DNA from: Acanthosoma haemorrhoidale
Taxonomy: Eukaryota; Arthropoda; Insecta; Hemiptera; Acanthosomatidae
NCBI GenBank assembly: GCA_930367205.1
Contig: OV884012.1
Location: 32,956,796 to 33,020,795, forward strand
DNA length: 64,000 nt
Reading direction: 5' to 3'
In this document: positions 47,839 through 58,078 of the stretch, in pieces
Layout of the letters: every line of letters starts with the position of its first letter
Numbering within the stretch: the first letter of the stretch is position 1
Notes under the pieces: model-generated
Database searches by the model: none
The model's input: only the letters and a program-made list of their open reading frames with translations
What the model was told of the DNA's origin: nothing
Program-made: the position numbers and the translations under genes

Positions 47839-50800
47839 CCTCACATATGGTAAGGGCCACTTCCCCTAATACTACTAGGAGTGGGGATGAGCTTAGAGGG
47901 GTAGTCTTAGCACAGCCGTCGAGAAGAACGCATCTGGCAAGCTCCCGAATTGGCAGTTACCAAGTTATTGAAGAAAAGCAGTTCAATGTTTATTGAATAC
48001 CATGGTGTGTTGAGCCAGATGGGTGGACAAAGTTGTAGGTGAGTGTTATCAATATTGTTTACTATTATGGATCTATTCATAAAAAATGAGCTCAAATTCA
48101 TATTTTGTGATTAGTTGTAACTATCATAATTTAAAAGGATTTGAATATTTTTTTTATATATTGTCAATGATCTATGTTTAATTATAATTATTGTCATAAC
48201 CATTTTTTATTTGAATATATTTCACAATTCCTAGTTTCTCCATTTATTAATAACCACAACATTAGCCTTGAGATCGGGCGATTCAATTGGGTTAAATTCC
48301 TATGCCAAAGACATAAAACAACTTGAATCACAGATCTCATGATGAACCTGCCAAGTTAGTTAAGTTAAATTGATTAAGTAAAGTAAAAAGAGATATGGTA
48401 AAAATAAGGTAGGTTTCAATATAAAGTTATACCATATCCCTTTAGAAGATGATTATAAATCCATGTTTTAGATGTTTACTCAAAAGTGGAGGGCCAAGCA
48501 TATACGGATATATCAGCTTGCTTCGATTAAATACAAAGATTACAGAAGACAAATGTAAAGATATTATGAATTTATACCCTATATACTATCAATTATCGAG
48601 GAATATTTTAAATCACTTAAAAACAACTGAAATAAAAAATATTATTTCCAAAAAAGGTTAAGGAAACCATAAACGATTAAAAGATATAAAACGTAAATAA
48701 AATAACTTTGTTTTTAAGTTTGACATTGACGTGATCGCTGCTTTGCCAAGGTCTGTAGCTTACTTACAAGACTTGTAAGTCCGAGAAGGTTGGACTAATA
48801 GTGCTCACAGAGTCGTGAGTTTCTCTGTAGATTTGGCAAGGTCTGTGCAAAGGTCAAAAAGGAATAGGGGGTGGAGATTCCAAATCCATCTGGCGGATCA
48901 CACCAAGTTTCGAGGTGAGTTAGAAGAATCTAGAGATGAGGTCTTACTGATCCCGGCTCACCATAGCATAGGGACCATTCGCCTTGTGGACGAGGTGGAG
49001 AAATGTATCCTGCAGGCTGCAGGTTGGACTATGTCAATGTCCTCATCAGTAATACATGAATACGGCGTTTGGAAGACCGACTCTCTTTCAAAAACGGCAT
49101 AAAGAAAGGTCACATGGGACAGTGGTTTATCCAGCAGTTGGATTAACCAGTGACTTGGTTGGGAAGGGTGACCGGTTGTACAGCAATAGAAAAGAAAACT
49201 TCAATTAATGACTGATTATGGGGACGGACCTTAAAATCTGTCAGCTAAACAACGATAGGAACTGGAGTGTACTTTTTTTGTAGTAAAATTCATTATTGTT
49301 TATTGCTACAAGAACCAATAGTCACCGTCTTGAAATTAGACGTTTAGTACAAGGGTGCTACCTGGCGCGATGTTGCCACATACGAGCAGGTGGGTGACTA
49401 ATTTCCTTATTGTTTAATGATAGATTTATTGAAGTTAAGGGATGCTATTGGCAATGCATGCCAGTGAAACAAATGAGTTCTCACTGTCACATTCACTGAA
49501 TTAAATGATTTCAAAAATTTTCCATGGTTGAGGATGCGGTTCGACACGCTCGGAAAAAGTAAAGTTTATCCCGAAAATATTGTATTACTATTTATTGCAT
49601 TCTATGAGAACCAAAACTAAAACGTGGGTAACTGAAACTACATGGAAATCATATAACCCAATATCTGTGCTTCAGAGTACCATTTTTTTTGAAGGAGTTT
49701 TTTGATGAATAAGCCGACTCATTTATTTTCTTAATTATTCTTCAATCTTTCCTAGTTCAGTGAGTTACTGCAGTTTCTGTCCCATGATATGAAGTCACAT
49801 TCCAAAATCAATGGCGAGGAAAATGTTTTATACGTAAGGGATAAATGGGATGGAAATAGTTTTTTTTTTTTGCATACTTTCATAATTATTATTGTTGGCA
49901 AGTTATGTAAATAATTGTAAGATTTGAATAACCATCAAAATAGATTGTAATCCTAAGTGCTATTGAATATCTAGTATAATCAAATTTTTGTGGCTGCCGT
50001 CTCCTTATTAAAACAACAACAAAATTACAAAATCTGGCACTCAAATCTAAAAGGAGCTCTATGCTTTTTAATAATCAGTAAAGAAAAATATATGGTTGAC
50101 TACATACAGGGTACGGAAGATAAGAAGGCAAGAAATGGCTGGACATGATTGGAAAGGTGAGATTTAATAATAATATACACGGATATGTGCAAGACAGGAC
50201 TTGAGTTCCTGGAGGGTAATGATCCAATGAAAGATCTTTCGAAAGATGAAGTGTGGTGTGCGCGATAATTCCAGATAGAAGTGCGGATTATGACTAGGGA
50301 CTGGGATAGTATGCCACCACCACATGATGAAAAGGAAAATGATGCACCCACTTCAACTTTCAACAGAACCGAGATCATGGATCTATTCCAATGTACGAGT
50401 ACTGTAGAGATTAAAATCTATGTTTCTAATGGGCTTTGATTCTCCAAAACAAAGTGCATCAGAGTAAAGGTAATCCGTCATAAAACGTACCACTGGCACG
50501 TTTTTTTAGTGGGCAAAGAATAACAAAAAAATATTTTCAAAAATGTTTGGTTTCTTTTAATTTCAAAAAGGTCTTTATAATGGAAAATAACAAGCGTTGT
50601 TTCTCTTCAGCTTTCAGGAGCCATTGTTCTCCTTTCGGCCTTAGACCTGTGCATTCTCGTTACGAAAATTAAAAAAAAAAGTTTAATAACCTCCTTTCGG
50701 GCAGTCTGCATTTTTTATACAAAAAAAATTGTTTTAATTGGAAGCTTCATCGCCATCGTTCTACTTGTATTAATCTTTAATTTCGATACTATAAGACAAA

Positions 50801-51002
50801 TCCAAGTAACATATAAGATTATGGATGTCTACGTAAAACTTCTTAAAAAATACAATGAATTGCTACTTTTTATTCAATTGTAATTATTTATTTGTATGAA
50901 ATTTATTTAAAACTATCAAAAAAATATCAAACTGTATTTACATGTATATAAATATAATAATATAAATAAATACATATGTATAAATAAGGTATATAAATAT
51001 AT
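47839..51002. other. Mostly AT-rich; no supported gene
   Basis: GC-richer patches at 47,840-47,960 and 48,770-49,090 contain short frames without recognised domains. A 95-codon frame at 48,815-49,102 starts at GTG. The frame at 50,100-50,378 on the minus strand is probably chance. Confidence 0.45.
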
Positions 51003-51083
51003 AGATAGGAAATAGATTCACCTGAGGGTCTATAATTATATATAGTTATCTGTAAATGTAAAGAAGCTATGAAAAAAAAAAAA
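51003..51083 (+). repeat. SINE-like tail family, copy with A-tail
   Basis: GGAAATAGATTCACCTGAGG, GTCTATAATTAT, ATCTGTAAATGTAAAG and GCTATGAAAAAAAAAAAA in this order match the minus-strand repeat at 41,978-42,150. An AT-rich tract with TATATAAATA-type units precedes it. Confidence 0.7.
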
Positions 51084-51275
51084 TACATAATATTTAGAAT
51101 CTATGTACTAGTAAACGTAGTAAAGGTTTTACAGTTGTTGCCGCCTTTTAATTACGAATAATTAGAAGTTCCCCTCTTCTTGGAACAGAAAATGTCTATC
51201 TATGTTTCCATATGTTTAATAAAGCTTATGGCGTCAGGCGTAGAGGGGAGAAAAGCTAGTGGGGGCTGGCCTGCC

Positions 51276-51283
51276 TATATAAA
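51276..51283 (+). promoter_or_regulatory. TATATAAA box split from its downstream sequence by a LINE
   Basis: TATATAAA is preceded by a GC-rich stretch (GGGGGCTGGCCTGCC). Part of the box is inside the LINE A target-site duplication (51,279-51,292). Before the insertion it stood directly before CCCCGCGTC and the repeat now starting at 53,659, so it may be that repeat's own promoter. Confidence 0.4.
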
Positions 51284-51626
51284 CCCCGCGTCATTTTTTT
51301 TTTTAGTTAGTTAAAATTCCTTTATTGTGCTATAATTACATTCTGCCTTTTATAAGGCAATAAATAATTAAGATAAATGCTCTCATTCATACCATATTTA
51401 CAGTTCATCATTCACTCGCTCATTCATACAATATTTACAGACAGCCCAGAGACCCCCCAAATCCACCGCGAAGAGAAAGCGGAGTCTTGGGAAGTCCGCC
51501 ACGCTCCTCCGTCAGCCGTGTCACTGGATACTAGCCAGTGGAAGCTGACCAAGAGCGCGAGAGCCACAGACGCTCAGGACATGATTGGAGAAACTGGCCA
51601 TTGCCAGGACTCCCACTGTCACGCGT

Positions 51627-53126
51627 TTATAGCAGGTCACGAGGCCACTGCCGTTTCAGTCTCCGAGGAGGATTATAGGGATGAGTAGCGCAGTGCAATG
51701 ACTGTGCTACAGGATTAGGGTGGCTGAAAAGGCTACTGTGGAATTTCATAAACTTGGAAGGGATGAGTTCTAGAATGTAGGGTATGTTAAGGTCGTTATG
51801 AAGGGTTTGGTTGCTGACATAATAAGGGGCATTTACTATTGTTCTCAGGACTTTTGATTGAAAGGATTGAATACGCTTGATGTTCGACTTTTTTGCTGTC
51901 CCCCATAGCTCTATTCCGTATGTCCAGATTGGTTTAAGTATAACTTTGTAGATTAGTAGTTTATTTTCTATTGAGAGATGGGATGTCCTTTGAAGTAGTC
52001 TGTACAGTTGCCCAAAGCGTTTGTTTAGTTCTTGTCTTTTTAGTCTCGTATGTGGGTTCCAGGTCAGTCGTTTGTCAAGATGGAAGCCTAAGTACCGTAC
52101 TGTCTCGGATACAGGGAGAGGAATAGAATTAAAATAAACTAATGGACAAGACTTGCGACAATGGGTAAAGGTAATGTGGGAGCATTTTGCTTCATTAACT
52201 TTGATCCGCCATTGATTGCACCAATACTCGATCTCGTCAAGGTGTTTTTGAAGGTTATGGGATGCTATGTCGGGGTCTGAGTGGGATGACAAGACTGCAG
52301 TGTCATCTGCAAATGTGGCCAAGAAGGTATTGGGAGTAGAGGGGACATCAGCGGTGTATAGGTTATAGAGGATGGGGCCCAGGACACTGCCCTGTGGAAC
52401 TCCTGCACTTATGGGATAGTAGTTAGAGTATTCTAAACCACAGCGGACTTGGAAGAAGCGGTTTGAAAGGTAGGACTGTAGGATTAGGAAAAGGGTCTGT
52501 GGTAAATATCTTTTGAGCTTGTAGAGCAAACCTGCGTGCCAAACCCTGTCAAAAGCTTGAGCTATATCGAGAAAGGCAGCAGTGCAATACTGTTTGGTTT
52601 CAAGGGCTGAGGAGATGTGATCAACAACGCGAAGGCCTTGTTGAGCAGTGGAATGTCGTTGGCGGAAACCAAACTGGTGTGTGGGAAAAAGGTTTTTGGA
52701 TTCAACAATTGGAAGTAGACGTTTTAGTAGGAGTTTCTCAAATATTTTTGAGAGGATAGGGAGTAGGCTAATTGGATGGTAAGATGAGGCTTCATTGGCT
52801 GGTTTACCGGGTTTGGCGAATAGGACAATAATGGAATGTTTCCAGAGGAGAGGAAAGTGCGTTGTTCGGATAATGCAATTGTATATGTAAGTTACAAAGA
52901 TTATGGCTTTAGGAGGAAGTTGTTTGAGAATTTGAGGAGTAATAAAATCATATCCAGGGGATTTTCGGTGAGGTAAGTTTTTCAGAAGATATTTGACCTC
53001 AGAGGGATTAATGGCTTTTGGTGGAAGAGAGAGAGGAATAGGTGAAGTGAGGAAATCTTCCACAGTTGTGCTGTGAGTATGGCTTTGATAAGAAAGGTGA
53101 GGTGTGAAAGTATGGGTAAGATGCAT
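51627..53126 (-). CDS. Reverse transcriptase of LINE A ORF2 (partial)
   Basis: 499 open codons encode the RT that copies element RNA at the nicked target. Visible motifs: SPGYDFITPQIL (56-67), the finger motif YHPISLLPILSKIFEK (116-131, H where R is usual), FGFRQRHST (152-160), motif A AAFLDIAQAFD (183-193), motif B GVPQGSVLGPILYNLYTADV (242-261), motif C FADD (272-275), then the GIELWGT motif and IVNAPYYVSN-type region after the RT domain. All three catalytic aspartates are present. The ATG at 53,126 is only the first Met after a frameshift; the ancestral frame continues upstream in two other frames. Without the endonuclease and with two frameshifts the copy is not autonomous. Confidence 0.93.
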   Translation of the reverse strand: MHLTHTFTPHLSYQSHTHSTTVEDFLTSPIPLSLPPKAINPSEVKYLLKNLPHRKSPGYDFITPQILKQLPPKAIIFVTYIYNCIIRTTHFPLLWKHSIIVLFAKPGKPANEASSYHPISLLPILSKIFEKLLLKRLLPIVESKNLFPTHQFGFRQRHSTAQQGLRVVDHISSALETKQYCTAAFLDIAQAFDRVWHAGLLYKLKRYLPQTLFLILQSYLSNRFFQVRCGLEYSNYYPISAGVPQGSVLGPILYNLYTADVPSTPNTFLATFADDTAVLSSHSDPDIASHNLQKHLDEIEYWCNQWRIKVNEAKCSHITFTHCRKSCPLVYFNSIPLPVSETVRYLGFHLDKRLTWNPHTRLKRQELNKRFGQLYRLLQRTSHLSIENKLLIYKVILKPIWTYGIELWGTAKKSNIKRIQSFQSKVLRTIVNAPYYVSNQTLHNDLNIPYILELIPSKFMKFHSSLFSHPNPVAQSLHCATHPYNPPRRLKRQWPRDLL

Positions 53127-53644
53127 TCCTCCGACCTATCCCCATCCGAAGCCGCCCAGGACCCATCATCACGACGGAGTGGGTGTGAAACAGGTTGATA
53201 CTTTAGGATTTTTTTGGTTACATTCCACAAGGAGTTATCCCTGGTTGACAGAGAGGAGAGGTAGAATTGAAAGAATCGGAACGGAAGGATGCTAATCGCC
53301 GCTTTACTAATCGGCAGTACTGATTGTACGAGCGGCGATCAGCAGGATGCCGGGATCTTTGCCACACTGTTTTGGAGCGGCGTTTGGATTGGATTAGGTC
53401 TTTGAGATGCTGAGGTAAACGATTATGATTATGGATTTTTGGGTGACGATGGGGTGATGATGCCTCCCAAGCCGACCTCTGGACCAGAGTTGTGAAAGAA
53501 TGCACTGCATCGTCTAGGTCTTGGGATGTTTTCAGGGACAATTTGAGGTTTACGGACTCTGTAAGAAGCTGGCGGAAGTGGTCCCAGTCAACTGGGCCCC
53601 TAATAAATGAAAGAGGAGGCAGTTTGTGAATTGGTCTTAGGGAA
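53127..53644 (-). pseudogene. LINE A ORF2, linker between endonuclease and RT, frameshifted
   Basis: Two overlapping frames (53,218-53,541 and 52,982-53,230) continue the ORF2 reading upstream of the RT. The residues include VDWDHFRQLL before 53,541, then DDAVHSFTTLVQRSAWEAS, then a basic stretch RRSYNQYCRLVKRR, then KYQPVSHPLRRDDGSWAA. Two frameshifts, near 53,225 and 53,120, separate them from the RT frame. The element's 5' truncation point lies at 53,644. Confidence 0.8.
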
Positions 53645-53658
53645 ATAAACCCCGCGTC

Positions 53659-54345
53659 TTAGAGCGAAAAATAGAACTTACCAAACCGGCCTCTTGAACA
53701 CTTCTCTCTCTCTCTTTCTCTCTCTTTCTCTATCACCCTCTCTCTCTCGCTCTCTGCACTGGTGCTTGCTGCTCTACTCAAAACCATGGTCTTCTCATTT
53801 CACTAACTCTTCATCTCTCTCTCCTAACCTCGCTATGTTTTAGTCCTGCCTTTGTCTCGCTAAAACTAGCACTTCCTTGGGAGCGACCTCTGCCTCGTGG
53901 ACGACGGTTGCCGCGGCCCTACAAACTTACCTAGTAGCGTCTTCCACGGCAATCCAGTCTGTTTCTCTCCGATTCACACTAGCCTTTGGAACGGTTTTCA
54001 CCTACCCTTAGACACCGAGTGTGAATTCGTGGTCATTCCAAGACCACATAAACTACCTATAAACCTACCCTGTTCCTCTTCTCCTGAACATAGTGCACTG
54101 TCGGGCACACCTTCTAAAGATCTTATGGAGTCAGATCAAAACGAATTTGGCTCACAGGCCGACTAGGCCGGCAGCCAGGGTGAAAGACCACTGTTCCACC
54201 CGCCTTATCTCTTTTTTGGCACTCGCCGGACAGCGGCTAGAGGTTGTAGTGACCCTAGCCCGCGGTGGGCGTCTCCTCCCCACTTTGGGGATATTCGATC
54301 ATATCAAACCCGATAGTAGCCTTCGTGCTTGATAAAATATTATAG
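53659..54345 (+). repeat. Dispersed repeat, copy 2, interrupted at its left by LINE A
   Basis: The part at about 53,750-54,130 matches 6091-6495 in reverse orientation. Upstream is a CT-rich simple tract (53,702-53,757). Downstream, to 54,340, the GC-rich character continues without a match elsewhere in the window. An 89-codon frame (53,897-54,166) starts MDDGCRGPTNLPSSVFHGNP and covers most of the shared part. The unit, with the TATATAAA box beyond the LINE, may be one transposon end or 5' leader. Its class is unknown. Confidence 0.7.
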
Positions 54346-55714
54346 GCTGATCGTGAGTTCTCTATAACCTGGCATTATAATGAGAGGCTTTTTTGTTCTT
54401 GAAGCGATCCTAAAAAATGTATATAGAATTGATTTCGAACTAGTGGAGGAAGCATTCATTTTGGCTTAATATACAGTTAGTTAGCTAACAATACTGAAAG
54501 TACATAAGGTATTGTGAATAACAATACATTGCTGTATAAAGTATTATTCCATAATAAATATTTTGTGAGCACTTAGTATGCCAAATATATACTTATGGAC
54601 AAATATTACATCGATAAATTGAAGAAAACTCGTTTGAACATTAAGTGTATGGTAATAACACAGCAACCATTGACTTGCAACTAATATTGTTTTACCACTA
54701 GAAGTATCATTCATGGCATCTTTATTATTTCTTTGCCAATTCAATTCAACTTCTTTTTAGACATTCACTAGTAATACATGTTGTTTTTTCGAATTTCCAG
54801 GAGGAATTCACGGCTCTGTTCAGTAGAGAAAAAGTAAAGGGATTTTTGAAACTTGTGCATACGATATGATATTAGTCTATTTATTAAAAAAATATAATAG
54901 ATACATTCGTTGAATAATCACTAACTTTAAATGCAATTAGAAAAAACAAATTGTAAAACGATAAAATGTTGACTTAAATATAAACTATTAAAAACTGATT
55001 ATGATTATCATTGGAACCTTCGAACTCATTTTTGCATTGTGGTTATTAATGGGAGTTTTAATTAAAGAAATTATTGGCCCAGACAGACCAATGTAGCAGG
55101 AGGATTGGCTTGGAACTGGTACCTGTTGCTGACTCCACAACTGCAATTAGCTCGGAAGTCTTTAGTTTCGGATCACTAATCCAACTCGGGCAAGCCGATT
55201 ACCTCGTGTCTTTTAATATCCTTTGTAATCCAACTCAGCTGGCTATTTCGGTGTATTAATTATTTTAATCAACTATTTGAATGTATTAGCCGTTTCTGAT
55301 TGATTATTTTTAAAACCAGTTATATAATTGACACTAATATACTATATGAGGTTTTTATATAGTCAATTTTTTCAAAAACTTAAACCCTTATTATCATGTG
55401 AGTCGGTCTGTCTCACTTAGCCTTTGCAAGACTTCGGTTTTAGGTAGCATTGTAAAGCTAACATAATCTATTCATTATTTAAAATATAAGATTTTTGTTA
55501 ATTCGAATTAAAAAAGTCATTAATACTTTCATTAACATCGAGTACGCAACTTTAAAATTTAGAGGAATGATTTGCACGGTTCACTATTTGATGACTCAAT
55601 GATACTTAAAATAGAACGATCCCCATAAAAAATAATGAAGGTTTGTTAATTAATTAATAATTCATTTTTAAAAATAGGAATTAATTACAAATATGAAATA
55701 TTTATTCGCTTTGA
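54346..55714. other. AT-rich stretch without a supported gene
   Basis: No repeat shared with the window and no credible frame seen. Confidence 0.5.
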
Positions 55715-55897
55715 AAGGAGACTCTCACCACCTTAAAACACCTCACCCGAAGTATCCTACACTCTTCATTTTCTACATCCATCCTTCAAATAGGTCCCTC
55801 CTAGCATAAGGATCCCAAGTAATTTTCATTTATTTTTCCCTTATTTCTAATTTTTAATGTTTAAGAGCTTTTAAAAAAAAAAAAAAAAAAAAAAAAA
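55715..55897 (+). mobile_element. LINE B 3' UTR fragment with A-tail
   Basis: GGAGACTCTCACCACC, CTTCAAATAGGTCCCTCCTA, AAGGATCC and TTATTTTTCCCTTATTTCTA match the 3' UTRs at 29.05-29.23 and 57.9-58.06 kb, though more diverged. It ends in 25 A (55,873-55,897). I found no clear target-site duplication. Confidence 0.85.
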
Positions 55898-56376
55898 CGT
55901 TTCAATGAATAAAACGATCCTTGTCTAATTCCCAAATCGAGCGAAGCACAACTATATGAACACACAACAAATATGAAGACGATTTCTGGGTTGAATTTTC
56001 TCAAGTGGCTGGCGAAAGACGCATTTAAGTGCTTGGAGAAACTATCCGTTAATGGAAATTAAAATTACGTTTGAAATAAGAAAAGTTCTGTTATTTGTGG
56101 AGGTAGTGTAAATTGATATAAAATTTCAATGTCATTAAGTTATGAGGAACAGGAATAATTGAAGAAATACGTCTAGCATTCTGAAATACTAAGAACATGG
56201 GGAGTTATTTCTACACTTATAAGAACTATAAAATGTATCGTTAGATGTATTAAATTATTTACTATTATTATTAATCAGTGACAGTCAAAGAAAAAATTTA
56301 CTGGCACGATCTGGACCTCCCCAGTATTGGCTAGCTTTGTTGGTAGTACCTACTTACCTACTACCTACTTCTTCAA
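55898..56376. other. AT-rich spacer
   Basis: It ends in a short tandem of CTACTTAC/CTACCTACTT units at about 56,346-56,372. Nothing else seen. Confidence 0.5.
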
Positions 56377-56950
56377 ACAAGTCGCCGAATTCACATACAT
56401 TGGATCCCAGGTTACTTTTAATAATGAAATGGGAATAGAAACCACAAGAATAATAGCTGCAAAACGCAGCTACTTTGGGCTGAGTCATTACTTGATAAGT
56501 AGATTTATTACAGGGAGTACGAAAATTATTCTGTATAAAACTGCAACACACCCAGCCCTTGGGTACTTTGCAGAGACTTGGAACAAGACCAAGGCAGCGT
56601 GCTTAAATTTTATGATTTTTGAAAGAAAGATTTTCTGCCGGATATTTGAACGCGTCCTTATTAACGGAAGATAGAGAACGAGGACCAACCAGGAGATTTA
56701 TAACTTCTATGGTGATTCTTACATTGTCTCCATGGTGAAGTGAGCCAGATTAAGGTGGGTTGGTCATGTGGTGAAAATTAATGAGGAGTAGATCCCAAGT
56801 CATCCATGGACAAAGAAAGGTTGGCGGGCCAAGGATTTGCCGGAATGACTGCGTGGCCGGAGACGCGAGGAGCCTTGGAGTCCGCAACTGGATGGCATCA
56901 GCACGTGGTTCCTTATTTAGAAGGCCTAGACACGGTAACTTGTAACACCG
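56377..56950 (+). pseudogene. C-terminal RT remnant of another LINE (endonuclease-RT type)
   Basis: The plus-strand frame to 56,674 reads AEFTYIGSQVTFNNEMGIET, AAKRSYFGLSHYL, TKIILYKTATHPALGYFAETW and FERKIFCRIF. These are the standard landmarks of the thumb and C-terminal part of a large insect LINE group (F-YLGS, IMAA-RA, YKTL-RPVL-YG-E-W, FERK-LR-I). After 56,674 the match continues through stops: RWVGHVVKIN at about 56,755-56,785 and GDARSLGVRNWMASAR at about 56,850-56,900. It lacks the catalytic palm and is unrelated at close range to LINE A or B. Confidence 0.82.
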
Positions 56951-57144
56951 CACAATGTATGCATGTAGACCACAACAAAACAAAGTCTTATTCAAATTAT
57001 ACATTATAGCTTCATTTCAATACATTCCAGCCTTTTACGTAGTTAAGAGACTATCAGAATATCTATCCATGAAGGAGGTTTTCATTGATTCTCATTTAAT
57101 GTTTCTGTAATGTATGTGATATTTGTATAATAAAACTCCAACTG
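56951..57144. other. Short spacer between two LINE remnants
   Basis: No feature seen. Confidence 0.4.
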
Positions 57145-58078
57145 TGAGGTGGATCTGTGGACGACATAAAGGCTGCATAGGGCGCCAGTCAGTTAATCAC
57201 CGACAGGCTACGAGCTGTCCTCATTCAGGTAAACCCAGCCAAGACGCAAGGGATCGTTTTCTCGTTCCGGCACGGGAAAAGAAAGCTTCCACCCTGCTTC
57301 AACATTGCAAACTTGCCAATAGCATATGCTACCTAGGCATCAACCTAGGCAGACACATGACGTTCGGCACACACCTGCAAAAGAAACTGAAAATATTGCG
57401 TAGGACTTACTACTCTCTCCAGCATCTCATCACAAGCCTGACTATATCCTTGAGGCTGAAACTGCTCATATATCAGAGCGTCCTGACGCCAGCACTACTT
57501 TTTGGAACTCCGTTTTTTCGTTTTCTCTTACTAGACTCCAGAGCTTCCAGAACAACATCCTGCGCACGGCACTATGGTATAACCCTTTTTGTGAAATGAA
57601 GGCTCCTGACATCCACGAAAAGTTCGAGGTCCCCACCATCACTGAAGCCATCAGAAGAAGACACATCAAATTCTTCGACTCGATGAAACATTGCCAAAAC
57701 CCCCTATTCAAAGACCTGACACCCCCGCCACTACCAGCAAGATGGCAAATCTCCAGATCTGGGAAAGCAGACCCAACGGTGGACATTACGGCCCTTGGTC
57801 AACCAACGACAAGCCTCAGACGGACAACCATCACTGCTTTCCAACTGAATGAGCTTCCACTGCATGCCTAGAGAGACTCTAGGCTCAGCCTTCAGTGGAC
57901 TCTCACCAGTGCACCGCAACATTTCCACCTCTACCGAGGCTTCTCACACTCCTTAATTCACTCCACCTTCAAACAGGTACTCCTAGTAAAAGGATCCGCT
58001 CACCCCGAATAAATTTCCTTTATTTTTTCCTTATCTATAATCTTAAAAATTTGAGAGCTAAGGGAAAAAAAAAAAAAA
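57145..58078 (+). mobile_element. LINE family B, 5'-truncated copy with A-tail
   Basis: The element starts just after the RT palm. In shifting frames it reads VNPAKTQGIVFS, then CYLGINLGRHMTFGTHLQKK, RLKLLIYQSVLTPALLFGTP, then MKAPDIHEKFEVP and RRRHIKFFDSMKH, and stops at the TAG at 57,869-57,871. Frameshifts lie near 57,330 and 57,525. The 3' UTR (CTCTAGGCTCAGCC, CTCTACCGAGGCTTC, AAAAGGATCCGCTCA, TTTGAGAGCTAAGG) ends in 14 A (58,065-58,078). This is the best reference in the window for the family's 3' end. The target-site duplication is unclear. Confidence 0.88.

Larger units (their letters stand above)
51279..53658 (-). mobile_element. LINE family A (jockey clade), young 5'-truncated copy with TSD
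   Basis: ATAAACCCCGCGTC at 51,279-51,292 and 53,645-53,658 is a perfect 14-bp target-site duplication. The element between (51,293-53,644) reads on the minus strand: linker after the endonuclease, RT, C-terminal region, 3' UTR, then an A-run (T-run 51,294-51,304). The endonuclease and ORF1 are absent, so it was 5' truncated at insertion. The perfect duplication and the long open RT show it is much younger than the copy at 2.4 kb. Confidence 0.95.

Noticed and set aside
50100..50378. 92-codon minus-strand frame
   Set aside because: No recognised domain; the plus-strand reading contains several stops and no LINE motif, so neither strand is supported.
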